This document shows positions 1 through 8,500 of a stretch of 64,000 nt of DNA, in pieces; the stretch's first letter is position 1, and each line of letters opens with the position of its first letter. This DNA comes from Paenibacillus ferrarius. Its GTDB lineage: Bacteria; Bacillota; Bacilli; Paenibacillales; NBRC-103111. A program made the translations under genes and the position numbers. The DNA is taken from contig NZ_MBTG01000021.1 in the NCBI RefSeq assembly GCF_002027705.1, positions 52,450 through 116,449 on the forward strand, in the 5' to 3' direction. Under the pieces are notes generated by a model that saw only the letters and a list, made by a program, of their open reading frames with translations, ran no database searches and was not told the DNA's origin.

Positions 1-2
1 TC

Positions 3-137
3 GTCTTCGAAGTTCCGGAAGAGGAGCTGGAGACGATGCGCCGCATCGTTCCTGAAGTGATGGCGGCTGCCCTTCAGCTGGACGTTCCGCTTAGTGCGGA
101 CGTTGATTTCGGCCTTACTTGGTATGATGCCAAGTAA
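3..137 (+). CDS. polA: DNA polymerase I, C-terminal end (partial)
   Basis: The window opens inside a reading frame whose last 44 residues end in LTWYDAK and a TAA stop. This resembles the extreme C-terminus of bacterial family A DNA polymerase I, which repairs gaps and removes primers. The piece lies outside the motifs that would prove the family, so the call leans on the ending and on the next gene being mutM, a common polA neighbour in Bacilli. The gap to mutM is short (37 bases) with no terminator, so the two are probably cotranscribed. Confidence 0.75.
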   Translation, partial: VFEVPEEELETMRRIVPEVMAAALQLDVPLSADVDFGLTWYDAK

Positions 138-174
138 GCTGCTTACAACCAACTCATAAAAGAGGTGAACATCC

Positions 175-1035
175 GTGCCTGAACTACCCGAAGTCGAAAC
201 GGTCAAACGGACGCTGAACAATTTAATCACCGGAAAAACGATTGCGCAGGTTCAGGTCAGATTGCCGCGCATTATCCAGAAACCGGATGATATCCAGCTT
301 TTTGAAGTGCTGCTGCAAGGACAAACGATTGAAAGCATTGAGCGTCGCGGGAAGTTTCTGCGATTCATCCTGACCGATTATGTTATGGTCTCTCATTTGC
401 GTATGGAAGGCCGATATGGGGTGTATGACACGAGCGATCCGCTCGAGCTTCATACCCATGTCTTATTCCGATTCACAGACGACAGCGAGCTCCGCTACAA
501 AGATGTTCGCCAGTTTGGAACGATGCATCTATTCCCCAGAGGAGAAGAGCTTACACAGCCTCCGCTCCATAAGCTGGGCCTGGAGCCGCTGGATGAAGGC
601 TTTACCTTCGAAGCTTTCCGTGACCGGATTGCTCATCGGTCCACGAAGATTAAGCCGCTGCTGCTGAATCAAGAATATATTGTTGGCATCGGGAATATTT
701 ATGTAGACGAGTCTCTATTTCTGGCGGGCATTCATCCAGAAAGGGAAGCTTCGTCGCTCAGCAAGAAGGAGCTCATGCTGCTTCACGCTGCGATTATTAA
801 GACACTAGCGGATTCCGTGGAAGTTGGAGGATCTTCGATTAAATCGTATGTGAACGGACAAGGTGAAATTGGCATGTTCCAGCACCAGTTGAACATTTAC
901 GGCCGACAGTCGCAAGCCTGCAACAAATGCGGAACAGAGATCTACAAAACGGTTGTTGGCGGCAGAGGCACACATATCTGCCCCGTCTGTCAGCCGCTCA
1001 AACGTCAGAGGATTCGAAAGAAGTTAGAGAAGTAG
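175..1035 (+). CDS. mutM: Formamidopyrimidine-DNA glycosylase
   Basis: Base-excision repair glycosylase/AP lyase that removes 8-oxoguanine and formamidopyrimidines. It starts with a GTG after the ribosome site AGAGGTGA, giving MPELPEVETV; Pro2 is the family's Schiff-base nucleophile and Glu3 its acid. The middle carries the helix-two-turn-helix segment (GIGNIYVDE). The C-terminal zinc finger is complete, with Cys pairs near residues 249/252 and 269/272. At 286 residues it is slightly longer than the usual 270-280 because of a basic tail (KRQRIRKK). It sits between polA and ytaF in a repair/coenzyme operon. Confidence 0.97.
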   Translation: MPELPEVETVKRTLNNLITGKTIAQVQVRLPRIIQKPDDIQLFEVLLQGQTIESIERRGKFLRFILTDYVMVSHLRMEGRYGVYDTSDPLELHTHVLFRFTDDSELRYKDVRQFGTMHLFPRGEELTQPPLHKLGLEPLDEGFTFEAFRDRIAHRSTKIKPLLLNQEYIVGIGNIYVDESLFLAGIHPEREASSLSKKELMLLHAAIIKTLADSVEVGGSSIKSYVNGQGEIGMFQHQLNIYGRQSQACNKCGTEIYKTVVGGRGTHICPVCQPLKRQRIRKKLEK

Positions 1036-1128
1036 GCACGTGAAGTGCACCCTCTCCATATGATAAGGAGTACTTAGCCCAGATAAACACGGCTGTGTTT
1101 GCGGGGTAACACTCTTAGGAGGGGTATT

Positions 1129-1866
1129 ATGCTTCCTGTACTTTCTTTGCTCATTTTGGCTTTTGCTGTTTCGTTGGACGGTTTCGGTGTTGGTGTGATG
1201 TATGGGCTGCGCAAAATACGTATTCCGTTCCTATCCATTGGTATTATATCGCTATGGTCTGGTATCATTATTTACTGTTCAATGCAAATTGGCGTGCTGA
1301 TGTCCTCTTTCCTGTCACCGATGGTTGCTCAGCGTATCGGTGCGCTCATCTTGATTGGAATAGGCGTCTGGGCGTTAGTCCAAATGAGACAACGGAAGTC
1401 CTTGGAGCAGCAAGATGCCGGGAAGACGTTGGATCAAGTATCTGTGAGCAGTATTCAACCACATCAAGCTGCAAATTCAGCTGAAGCTTCCGAGCTTATT
1501 GCGTTGGACACACTGCAAAGAACAAAAGAGATTCTGAATATTGAATTGAAACGCTTTGGTCTCGTTATTCAAATTTTGAGAACACCGTCGATTGCAGATG
1601 TCGACAAATCCGGGAATATTTCGGCTTCAGAAGCGACGCTGCTGGGGCTTGCTCTTTCACTGGATGCCTTTGGTGCCGGGATTGGCGCGGCTTTAATTGG
1701 TTTTGTCCCTCTCATGACGGCTTCGGTGATCTCTATCTCCAGCGGTTCTTTTATTGCCTTAGGCTTAAGAGTTGGATTTCGTTATGCAGAGATGAATTGG
1801 ATGAAGAAGTTGTCGATTCTCCCAGGATGTGTACTTATTCTGATGGGCTTATTGAAAATGTTATAG
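1129..1866 (+). CDS. ytaF: Sporulation membrane protein YtaF (MntP-like)
   Basis: Integral membrane protein of about 245 residues with two similar halves, each opening with an Asp-containing helix: LAFAVSLDGFGVG near the N-terminus and LALSLDAFGAGIGA in the second half. This twofold pattern is typical of the MntP/YtaF family, whose MntP members export manganese; YtaF is known as a sporulation-associated member. The ATG at 1129 is chosen because AGGAGGGG sits 4-12 bases upstream; a TTG 30 bases earlier has no good site. A soluble loop of about 75 residues separates the halves. It lies between mutM and coaE. Transport activity is inferred. Confidence 0.85.
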   Translation: MLPVLSLLILAFAVSLDGFGVGVMYGLRKIRIPFLSIGIISLWSGIIIYCSMQIGVLMSSFLSPMVAQRIGALILIGIGVWALVQMRQRKSLEQQDAGKTLDQVSVSSIQPHQAANSAEASELIALDTLQRTKEILNIELKRFGLVIQILRTPSIADVDKSGNISASEATLLGLALSLDAFGAGIGAALIGFVPLMTASVISISSGSFIALGLRVGFRYAEMNWMKKLSILPGCVLILMGLLKML

Positions 1867-1887
1867 TCGAATTAGGAGAGAATGGTC

Positions 1888-2484
1888 ATGAATATCGGGT
1901 TAACAGGAGGAATCGCTTGCGGCAAAAGCACGGTTAGTGCCATGCTGGTTAGCCGCGGCGCTCTATTGGTAGATGCGGATCAAATTGCCCGCGATGTTGT
2001 CGAGCCCGGCAGCCCTGTTCTTGAACAGGTTGCAGCCCACTTTGGACAAGCTGTTCTACACCCAGATGGTTCTCTTCATCGCAAGAAGCTAGGCGAGATC
2101 ATCTTTGGTCAGACAGAAGCGCGGAAACAGCTCGAAAGTTTATTGCACCCCCCTATCCGGAAGCAAATGCGGGAACAGATGGAAGCCTACGAGAAGCAAT
2201 TTCCGAATAAGCTTGTTGTCGTTGATGTCCCTTTATTGATAGAATCTAATTTAAGCTATATGTTTGAAGAGGTCTTGGTCGTATATGTGCCCCGTCACAT
2301 CCAACTGGAACGGCTTATGCAAAGAGACGGGCTAACGGAGCTGGAAGCTAACAAAAGGATTAATGCGCAAATGCCCATTGAAGAGAAGCGAAGTTTGGCG
2401 AATATTGTTGTCGACAACAGCGGATCTTGGGAAGAAACCAATGCCGAGGTGGAGCGATTTTGGCAGGAGAAGGGGCTCTCATGA
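1888..2484 (+). CDS. coaE: Dephospho-CoA kinase
   Basis: Catalyses the last step of coenzyme A synthesis, ATP-dependent phosphorylation of dephospho-CoA. The P-loop GLTGGIACGKST lies at the N-terminus, followed by DADQIARDVV and VVDVPLLIES, typical of the family. Length is 198 residues from the ATG at 1888, chosen because AGGAGAG lies 7 bases upstream; an ATG at 1882 is too close to that site. Its stop overlaps the start of the lytic transglycosylase gene (ATGA), suggesting translational coupling. Confidence 0.95.
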   Translation: MNIGLTGGIACGKSTVSAMLVSRGALLVDADQIARDVVEPGSPVLEQVAAHFGQAVLHPDGSLHRKKLGEIIFGQTEARKQLESLLHPPIRKQMREQMEAYEKQFPNKLVVVDVPLLIESNLSYMFEEVLVVYVPRHIQLERLMQRDGLTELEANKRINAQMPIEEKRSLANIVVDNSGSWEETNAEVERFWQEKGLS

Positions 2485-3092
2485 CGTTTTTGCGCAAAAA
2501 ACGTGTTTTTGCCCTTTTGCTTATTGGTTTTCTTCTCGTCCTCTTTATGAATAGCTCTTTTATAGGAAGAAAGCTGTATCCCATCTACTTTGAGCAGGAA
2601 ATCAAGCAGAGCGCGGCGAAACATAAGGTAGATCCTTTTCTTATTGCCGCTATCATCCGCGTAGAAACGAACTACAGGCATCATCTGGAGTCCAAAAAAG
2701 GGGCTCTGGGTCTTATGCAGCTTATGCCGGATACGGCCGATTGGATTGTGCAATCGACGAATCTGGAGCCGCATGCGCAAGAAGATTTGCTTAAAGTGGA
2801 TGTGAACATCAATCTAGGATCTTGGTATTTGAGTTGGCTCAATAAGCATTACAATGGAAATCTGTTCTATACGATTGCGGCTTACAATGCGGGGCAAGGT
2901 AACGTGAATAAGTGGAAGCAAAATGACATTTGGGATGGCTCCCAAGCGAATATTAATCAAATTCCATTCGGAGAAACGCGTCATTACGTTTCGCGTGTCT
3001 TATATTATTACGAAAAATATACGAACCTCTACTCTGACCGATGGGGCACAGAGGGCTCCGCATCCGTACAAAACAAAGAAGCATTGGACTAG
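2481..3092 (+). CDS. Lytic transglycosylase, SLT domain
   Basis: Peptidoglycan-cleaving enzyme of about 203 residues. One N-terminal membrane segment (about residues 8-25) anchors it or serves as an uncleaved signal. The catalytic domain shows the expected Glu in IIRVETNY (about E62), followed by GALGLMQLMP and AAYNAGQGNV, hallmark motifs of soluble lytic transglycosylase-like domains. The start at 2481 overlaps the coaE stop and follows an AGGAGAAGGGG ribosome site inside coaE. Family members cut the glycan between MurNAc and GlcNAc to form 1,6-anhydro ends. Confidence 0.92.
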   Translation: MTFLRKKRVFALLLIGFLLVLFMNSSFIGRKLYPIYFEQEIKQSAAKHKVDPFLIAAIIRVETNYRHHLESKKGALGLMQLMPDTADWIVQSTNLEPHAQEDLLKVDVNINLGSWYLSWLNKHYNGNLFYTIAAYNAGQGNVNKWKQNDIWDGSQANINQIPFGETRHYVSRVLYYYEKYTNLYSDRWGTEGSASVQNKEALD

Positions 3093-3156
3093 CTCCTTTT
3101 GGGGGCCTAAAGTCCAATACTTCCTGTTTGGCAGATTCAGAAGCTAATCTTCAAGA

Positions 3157-3381
3157 TTACTTGAATTGACCAGCCAAAGATTGTTCTGCGATTTGTACCA
3201 GGCGACGAGTAATGTGACCACCGATGGCACCAGTGTCACGAGTAGCCATATTACCGTAGTATCCATCTTGTGGGATAGAGATACCTAGCTCTTGAGCTAC
3301 TTCGTATTTTAACTGATCCAACGCTGCGTTAGCTTGAGGAACGACTAAAGTGTTGCTGCTGCGGGATTGTCCTGCGCTCAT
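3157..3381 (-). CDS. Alpha/beta-type small acid-soluble spore protein
   Basis: A 74-residue protein that coats and protects spore DNA. It has the signature LDQLKYEVAQELGI and the second conserved block GGHITRRLVQIAEQSL; the Glu/Ile context where GPR protease cleaves family members lies in the first block. The ribosome site AAGGAGGTGAA is near-perfect, typical of these abundantly made proteins. It is monocistronic and convergent with the lytic transglycosylase gene. Expression in the forespore (sigma G) is known for the family; I did not identify the promoter with confidence. It shows the organism forms endospores. Confidence 0.96.
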   Translation of the reverse strand: MSAGQSRSSNTLVVPQANAALDQLKYEVAQELGISIPQDGYYGNMATRDTGAIGGHITRRLVQIAEQSLAGQFK

Positions 3382-3491
3382 GTCTGTTCACCTCCTTGTC
3401 GGTTGGTACTAGTATTGTGCGCAGAACTTCAAACTTCATAACTTGTAACATATGGTAATCCTGCAAACCCAAGAGAAAGGAGTGATAGCGA

Positions 3492-3950
3492 ATGAAGTGT
3501 CCGTTCTGTGACTATTCCGGTACGAAAGTGCTTGATTCCCGTTCAGCCAATGAAAATAAATCAATCCGTCGGCGTCGCGAGTGTGAGAAATGCGCAAGAA
3601 GATTCACGACTTTTGAGATGGTGGAAGAAACTCCGCTTATTGTGATTAAAAAGGATGGAAGTCGGGAAGAATTTAGTCGAGAGAAGATCATGAGAGGCCT
3701 GATTCGTGCTTGTGAGAAGCGACCTGTTTCGATGGAGAGACTGGAAATGGTCGTGTCTGAAGTCGAAATGCAGCTGCGCACCACAGCTCATGCCGAAGTT
3801 GAAAGTTTGGGCATTGGAGAAATCGTAATGGAGCAATTGTATCCCGTCGATGAAGTGGCGTACATTCGCTTCGCCTCCGTCTATCGACAGTTCAAAGACA
3901 TTAATATGTTTTTGAAAGAGCTTACGCAAATCTTGGGAAAGAACGATTAG
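3492..3950 (+). CDS. nrdR: Transcriptional repressor NrdR
   Basis: Repressor of ribonucleotide reductase genes that senses ATP/dATP. The N-terminal zinc ribbon is intact (Cys 3, 6, 31 and 34, with RRRRECEKC), followed by RRFTTFE and an ATP-cone domain filling most of the remaining 152 residues. The ribosome site is AAGGAGTGAT. A hairpin terminator follows at 4009. It is expressed alone rather than in the upstream operon, because the spore protein gene on the other strand separates them. Length and motifs match the family exactly. Confidence 0.97.
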   Translation: MKCPFCDYSGTKVLDSRSANENKSIRRRRECEKCARRFTTFEMVEETPLIVIKKDGSREEFSREKIMRGLIRACEKRPVSMERLEMVVSEVEMQLRTTAHAEVESLGIGEIVMEQLYPVDEVAYIRFASVYRQFKDINMFLKELTQILGKND

Positions 3951-4008
3951 CGGAATACGCTGAGAGGCATACGTTTTGTACATATAATCACGAAATTTGA
4001 CAGAAAAT

Positions 4009-4045
4009 AAAAAAAAGACAGCGGATTTTCCGTTGTCTTTTTTTG
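4009..4045 (+). terminator. Terminator after nrdR
   Basis: AAAGACAGCGG pairs with CCGTTGTCTTT around a short AT loop and runs into a T-rich tract, a standard intrinsic terminator about 60 bases past the nrdR stop. Confidence 0.85.
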
Positions 4046-4153
4046 TTTATGCCCTGTAAATGCTGGCATTCCGTGAGTTAGCGAGGTTTGAAAAAAAATA
4101 ATTTATCAGACATCAACCGACTGTATTTTTGTATGCTTTGATGCATAATTCTT

Positions 4154-4345
4154 TTATTGAGTACGATTGTCCAACTCGCTTCGCAGAAAATGAATAAATC
4201 GAATAGCTTCCTCGGGTGACAGAATGTTGTTATCAAACTTAAAGGAGAACATATTCAGAATATCGTCTTCCGGAAGATGTAAATTGTCAATCAATTGTTT
4301 AACGTCTAAACTCATTGTCCCATCTACCATAATTTTTTCTACCAT
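4154..4345 (-). CDS. Small hypothetical protein (63 aa)
   Basis: I do not recognise this protein. It is 63 residues, acidic and soluble by eye, with LPEDDILNMFSF in the middle and SPEEAIRFIHFLRSEL near the end, probably helical. It deserves annotation because AGGAGGAGAT sits 5 bases before its ATG, one of the best ribosome sites in the window. It lies alone between nrdR and htpG, with a similarly small gene facing the other way at 4572. Confidence 0.6.
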   Translation of the reverse strand: MVEKIMVDGTMSLDVKQLIDNLHLPEDDILNMFSFKFDNNILSPEEAIRFIHFLRSELDNRTQ

Positions 4346-4571
4346 CTTTTATCTCCTCCTAATGCTTCTCTATGAATCGGACGGAGGCTATACCGGTAGC
4401 TGGCTGACATTTTGAGCATTGGATAATGCCAATTTAGTCCCTATAGCTTTGCGTCACCACTTTTCAATGGTTTTGCCTTTATCGTACCGATTCATGCTTG
4501 TATCAAAACTATATCACATTTACGGATCACGTATCCATTAATTACATTTATTCGAAGGATGGTTGAAGCAA

Positions 4572-4742
4572 ATGTCCGTCAAGTCCAATCAAATTCCAAG
4601 CATTTCTTATGAGTTAGACATTGTTAAGGTTGCTTATTTTCTCGGAATTGATCATGTTCGTCTATTGGCTTATGTCTATGCAAATGCTGAAACGATGAAA
4701 AGCTGCGATGAAAAGGATATTTCTCCCGATATTCAGGGGTGA
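4572..4742 (+). CDS. Small hypothetical protein (56 aa)
   Basis: A 56-codon frame beginning MSVKSNQIPSISYELDIVKV, preceded by GAAGGATGG as ribosome site. I do not recognise it. The sequence contains a hydrophobic central stretch (AYFLGIDHVRLLAYVYA) and an acidic end. It sits just upstream of the htpG terminator on the opposite strand. Support is limited to the start signal and an open frame, so it may not be a real gene. Confidence 0.4.
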   Translation: MSVKSNQIPSISYELDIVKVAYFLGIDHVRLLAYVYANAETMKSCDEKDISPDIQG

Positions 4743-4763
4743 TGGGCCGTGAAAAGAGGATTG

Positions 4764-4817
4764 TAAAAAAAGAACCCTGATTCACATGTTCATTCACATG
4801 GAAGCCAAGGTTCTTTT
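4764..4817 (-). terminator. Terminator of htpG
   Basis: Read on the minus strand, AAAAGAACC and GGTTCTTTT enclose a loop containing two CACATG words, followed by a run of seven T. It lies just past the htpG stop. Confidence 0.8.
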
Positions 4818-4848
4818 GTGCTTGATAGATCTAAATTTAAGTCAAGGC

Positions 4849-6729
4849 TTAAACCATGATTTTACAAATATCGTTCGTAAATTCTACGGGATCCTGCAAA
4901 GGCAAGCCTTCGATTAAGAGCGCTTGGTTGTAGAGAAGAGCCGTATAGAGGTTCAGCTTCTCTTTATCTTTGGCAAGAGCGTCCTTCAGCGAAGCAAACA
5001 CTTCATGATGAACGTTGATTTCGAGCACTTTCTCGGCTTTTACATTCGGATTGTTTGGCATCGCATTTAATATTTTTTCCATCTCAATGGTGACATCGCC
5101 ATCTGTGGATAAGCAGACCGGGTGTGTTTTCAACCGTTTGGATGCTTTCACATTGGATACTTTGCCAGACAACAAGTTCGTCATGTATTCGAAAAGCTCT
5201 TTGTTCTCATTTTTGTCAGACTCGGTTTCGGTTTCTTTGTCATCCGCTTCAATGCCAAGATCACCGCTGGATACGGATTTAAACTCTTTTTCTTTGTAGG
5301 TCATAATCATTTTGATCGCGAACTCATCGATATCATCGGTGAAATACAAGTATTCATAGCCTTTTTCAGAAACAATCTCTGTTTGTGGAAGTTTGTCAAT
5401 ACGTTCGATCGATTCTCCGGAAGCGTAATAAATATACTTTTGATCTTCTGGCATTCTAGCGATATATTCATCCAGCGTAACGAGTTTTTTCTCCTTGGAG
5501 GAGTAGAACATCAACAGGTCTTGCAGGACTTCCTTATGGGTTCCGTAGTCGCTGTAGACGCCGAATTTCAGTTGACGGCCGAAAGCCTTGTAGAACTGCT
5601 CGTATTTCTCTCTTTCGTCCTTCAGCAAGCTTTGCAGCTGGCCTTTGATTTTGCTTTGAATATTTTTGGCGATCAGCTTCAGTTGGCGGTCATGCTGGAG
5701 CATCTCTCTGGAGATGTTCAGGGACAAGCTTTCGGAATCGACCATACCCTTCACGAAGCTGAAGTAGTCAGGAAGCAGGTCCGCGCATTTGTTCATGATC
5801 AGAACGCCATTCGCATAGAGCTCCAAACCTTTCTCAAACTCTTTGGAGTAATAATCGTAAGGCATATTTTCCGGGATAAAGAGGATCGCTTGATAAACTA
5901 CAGCACCGTCGGCACTAACATGAATATGCTTCAGCGGCTTGTCGAAGCCATAATGCTTCTCATTATAGAACTTCTCATAATCTTCCGGCGTGAGCTCGCT
6001 TTTGTTTTTGCGCCAGATCGGCACCATGCTGTTCACATGCTGCTCTTCCTCGTAATCCTCGAACTCGCTTTCACTGCCTTCTTTCAGTCGTTTGCCGGCA
6101 ATGTCCATTTTAATTGGATAACGAATGAAGTCGGAGTATTTTTTGATGATTGCCTTCAAGCGATACTCGTCCAAATATTCATCATAATTGTCATCTTCGG
6201 TATTTTCTTTAATCTTCAAGACGATTTCTGTACCAACGGTATCTTTCTCACAAGTCTCGATGGTATACCCGTCAGCGCCCGTAGATTCCCATTTGTAAGC
6301 CACATCGCTGCCAAGGGCTCTACTTGTCACTGTTACGAGATCAGCGACCATGAAGGCGGAATAGAAGCCTACACCGAACTGTCCGATAATGTTGTGACCT
6401 TCTTTGGATTCGTTTTCTTTCTTGAAAGCCAGTGATCCGCTCTTCGCAATGATCCCCAGATTATTTTCTAAATCTTCCTTGGTCATCCCAATTCCTGTAT
6501 CGCGTATCGTTAACGTGCGGTTTGCTTTGTCGGCAGCCACTTTAATGAAATAACTATCTTTGTCGAAGACTAACGCATCGTCGGTTAAAGCTTTGTAATA
6601 AATTTTGTCAATGGCATCGCTGGCATTGGAGATGAGCTCTCTAAGAAATATCTCTCTTTGGGTGTAAATGGAGTTGATCATCATTTCCAATAGACGCTTG
6701 GATTCAGCCTGAAATTGTTTCTTTTCCAC
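4849..6729 (-). CDS. htpG: Chaperone protein HtpG (Hsp90)
   Basis: Bacterial Hsp90, a cytosolic ATP-dependent chaperone. The ATPase motifs are all present near the N-terminus: ISNASDAIDK, DTGIGM and GQFGVGFYSAF, followed by the middle domain (SLNISREMLQ) and C-terminal dimerisation region. I place the start at a GTG at 6729 because AAAGGAGA lies 7 bases upstream and the protein then begins MEKKQFQAES as in the family; the open frame extends 14 codons further upstream without a site. This gives 626 residues. A strong promoter overlapped at its start by a CIRCE operator lies upstream, so it is probably repressed by HrcA and induced by heat. Confidence 0.97.
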   Translation of the reverse strand: MEKKQFQAESKRLLEMMINSIYTQREIFLRELISNASDAIDKIYYKALTDDALVFDKDSYFIKVAADKANRTLTIRDTGIGMTKEDLENNLGIIAKSGSLAFKKENESKEGHNIIGQFGVGFYSAFMVADLVTVTSRALGSDVAYKWESTGADGYTIETCEKDTVGTEIVLKIKENTEDDNYDEYLDEYRLKAIIKKYSDFIRYPIKMDIAGKRLKEGSESEFEDYEEEQHVNSMVPIWRKNKSELTPEDYEKFYNEKHYGFDKPLKHIHVSADGAVVYQAILFIPENMPYDYYSKEFEKGLELYANGVLIMNKCADLLPDYFSFVKGMVDSESLSLNISREMLQHDRQLKLIAKNIQSKIKGQLQSLLKDEREKYEQFYKAFGRQLKFGVYSDYGTHKEVLQDLLMFYSSKEKKLVTLDEYIARMPEDQKYIYYASGESIERIDKLPQTEIVSEKGYEYLYFTDDIDEFAIKMIMTYKEKEFKSVSSGDLGIEADDKETETESDKNENKELFEYMTNLLSGKVSNVKASKRLKTHPVCLSTDGDVTIEMEKILNAMPNNPNVKAEKVLEINVHHEVFASLKDALAKDKEKLNLYTALLYNQALLIEGLPLQDPVEFTNDICKIMV

Positions 6730-6792
6730 GGGGAGATCTCCTTTCGAATTTGAACGATGGACTATGTTCATAAGTTCATGCCTAGAACGGCG

Positions 6793-6819
6793 TTAGCACT
6801 CTCTTACTTCGAGTGCTAT
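6793..6819 (-). promoter_or_regulatory. CIRCE operator (HrcA site) of htpG
   Basis: TTAGCACTC, nine bases, GAGTGCTAT: the CIRCE inverted repeat with one mismatch in the last base. CIRCE is the binding site of the heat-shock repressor HrcA, usually in front of groESL and hrcA-dnaK. Here it lies about 63 bases before the htpG start and directly after the -10 box, the expected position for repression. Confidence 0.9.
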
Positions 6820-6827
6820 TCAATAAT

Positions 6828-6856
6828 TTTATAACATTGTTACATTATTATGTCAA
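6828..6856 (-). promoter_or_regulatory. Sigma-A promoter of htpG
   Basis: On the minus strand a consensus TTGACA (6856-6851), exactly 17 bases, then TATAAA (6833-6828). The CIRCE operator begins 8 bases past the -10 box. The -35 box overlaps the last codons of the neighbouring HxlR gene. Confidence 0.85.
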
Positions 6857-7191
6857 ATGAATTGCGTAGAATCTCCCCATTTAAGTGCCCATTTTTCCAT
6901 TTCCTTCAATGAAGATTGAAAATCTGCCCCTTTTTCCGTTAAAGAATATTCTACGGACACGGGCACGGTAGGAAAGACATCGCGATGGACGATGCCATTT
7001 TTCTCCAAATGACGAAGAGCGTCGGTTAAGGATTGCGTCCTAACGATGACCAGATCGCGATGGAGTTGTTGGAAACGTCTTGGGCCTTTGGCCAGTTCGG
7101 CAATGACTAAGAAAGACCACTTGGCTCCTAAAATTTGCAGCACCGAACAGATCGGAGAGGAGTTTTGTTCTTCTTTTTGCATGTTTTCCAT
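6853..7191 (-). CDS. HxlR-family transcriptional regulator
   Basis: Winged-helix DNA-binding protein of 112 residues. It has the HxlR pattern: a Cys near the N-terminus (SPICSVLQILGAKW), the recognition segment QSLTDALRHLEKNGIV and the wing VPVSVEYSLTEKG. Members such as YodB and HypR sense quinones or oxidants through that Cys. The ATG at 7191 is chosen over one at 7197 because AGGTGAG abuts the latter. It is divergent from an MFS exporter at 7323, so it probably controls that gene and itself. A second HxlR gene occurs at 58099. Confidence 0.88.
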   Translation of the reverse strand: MENMQKEEQNSSPICSVLQILGAKWSFLVIAELAKGPRRFQQLHRDLVIVRTQSLTDALRHLEKNGIVHRDVFPTVPVSVEYSLTEKGADFQSSLKEMEKWALKWGDSTQFI

Positions 7192-7208
7192 GTTCATCTC
7201 ACCTACTT

Positions 7209-7221
7209 ACTATTGTATAGT
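7209..7221. promoter_or_regulatory. Candidate operator of the HxlR regulator
   Basis: A perfect inverted repeat ACTAT-TGT-ATAGT in the divergent intergenic space, 18 bases before the HxlR start. Short AT-rich palindromes of this size serve as HxlR-family operators; assignment here is inferred from position. Confidence 0.45.
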
Positions 7222-7261
7222 TAGTCAAAATATTTGGATAAAGACCATTTAATTTGCCTTC

Positions 7262-7290
7262 TTACGTAAAGTATGCCTCTTCATTATAAT
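7262..7290 (+). promoter_or_regulatory. Promoter of the MFS exporter
   Basis: TTACGT, 17 bases, then a consensus TATAAT ending 32 bases before the MFS start at 7323. The -35 box is a moderate match, leaving room for regulation. Confidence 0.6.
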
Positions 7291-7322
7291 ACATTCAAGA
7301 GAAGTTGAGGAGGATGATAAGG

Positions 7323-8495
7323 ATGAATCGATTAACGATTTATGTGCTTACGATTGGGGTATTTTTAACAGCTACGGCCGAATTGGTTGTGTCTGGCATT
7401 CTTGCTTATATTGCTGAAGATCTGCAAATATCCTTAGCATTAGCCGGGCAATTAATTACGGCGTATTCCTTATCCTTTGCGATAGGAACACCCATTTTGG
7501 TCGCTCTGACAGCACGAATCGGTCGTAGGAAGGTATTGCTTGGCTCGCTGTTTGTTTTTATTATAGGAAGCTTGCTGTCTGCTCTCAGTACGACCATTGT
7601 ATCATTAATGATAACCCGAGCGGTGCTAGGAATGAGCGCAGGCGTCTATTTCGTCACTGTTTTCGGTGCTGTTGCTAGGCTAGTTGTTCCTGAGAAGTTA
7701 GGCAGTGCGATTGGCGCCATCGTTCTTGGATTTAGCACTGCGATGATTTTGGGCGTACCTATTGGAATCCTAATATCGAAGTGGTTGAATTGGCAGTCTA
7801 TTTTTATCATGCTGAGTGTGCTGAGCGCATTGATTGCCTTTGTCATCTATCGACTTGTACCGGAAGTCGAAGGGGATGAGCCAATTTCTTTTATGAAACA
7901 ATTTAAAGTCGTAGGCAGCTTCGCCATTGTAAGCGGACTGTTCATTACGATTTTCAAAGAATCGGGAAGCTCGATTGTATTTACTTATATGACCCCATTC
8001 ATGCAAGATGTCTTGGAGATCAAAGCAACTGCAATCAGCCTTATTATGCTTGTACTTGGTATTGTTGGCGCCATCGGATCTAGGTTGGGAGGGTACAGTG
8101 TTGATAAATGGGGAGCTGCCCGTGTGATTACCTTAAGCTTAATTGTTCAAATTTCTGCTGTAGCCTTGTTACCAATTAGTGCAGAGTCGAGAACGCTCAG
8201 CCTAGTATTCATCGGTTTTATCGTTTTATCAATGTTTGTCAGTGGTCCTGCTGTGCAAAGCTACTTTATTCAGCAAGCCCCACAATCCGCTAACCTTGTT
8301 CTTAGCTTGAATACTTCCATCGTGCATGTAGGTTTGGCAGCTGGAGCCGGGGCAGGAGGCTACTTGTTGAAATCGACTTCAACACTGCTGTATCATCCAT
8401 GGTTGGCAGGAGTTGTGCTTCTGCTGGGATTAGCTGCAGCTATGATTAGTTTCTACCCTAGGCACAATCGCCAGGCCAAATTGTCTGCCAAATAA
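7323..8495 (+). CDS. MFS transporter, drug/sugar efflux type
   Basis: Membrane transporter of about 390 residues with roughly 12 hydrophobic segments. Its opening (TAELVVSGILAYIAEDL), the ARIGRRKVLLGSL motif between helices 2 and 3, and the MITRAVLGMSAG segment fit the DHA1 branch that includes AraJ/YdhP-like exporters. The ATG at 7323 follows AGGAGG by 8 bases; a TTG and an ATG slightly upstream are less likely. It is divergent from an HxlR repressor, a common arrangement for inducible export of toxic aromatic or oxidising compounds. The substrate cannot be told from sequence. Confidence 0.88.
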   Translation: MNRLTIYVLTIGVFLTATAELVVSGILAYIAEDLQISLALAGQLITAYSLSFAIGTPILVALTARIGRRKVLLGSLFVFIIGSLLSALSTTIVSLMITRAVLGMSAGVYFVTVFGAVARLVVPEKLGSAIGAIVLGFSTAMILGVPIGILISKWLNWQSIFIMLSVLSALIAFVIYRLVPEVEGDEPISFMKQFKVVGSFAIVSGLFITIFKESGSSIVFTYMTPFMQDVLEIKATAISLIMLVLGIVGAIGSRLGGYSVDKWGAARVITLSLIVQISAVALLPISAESRTLSLVFIGFIVLSMFVSGPAVQSYFIQQAPQSANLVLSLNTSIVHVGLAAGAGAGGYLLKSTSTLLYHPWLAGVVLLLGLAAAMISFYPRHNRQAKLSAK

Positions 8496-8500
8496 GATGG

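Noticed and set aside
5122..6435. 437-codon open frame on the plus strand
   Set aside because: It is the antisense shadow of htpG, whose motifs, promoter and ribosome site are unambiguous.
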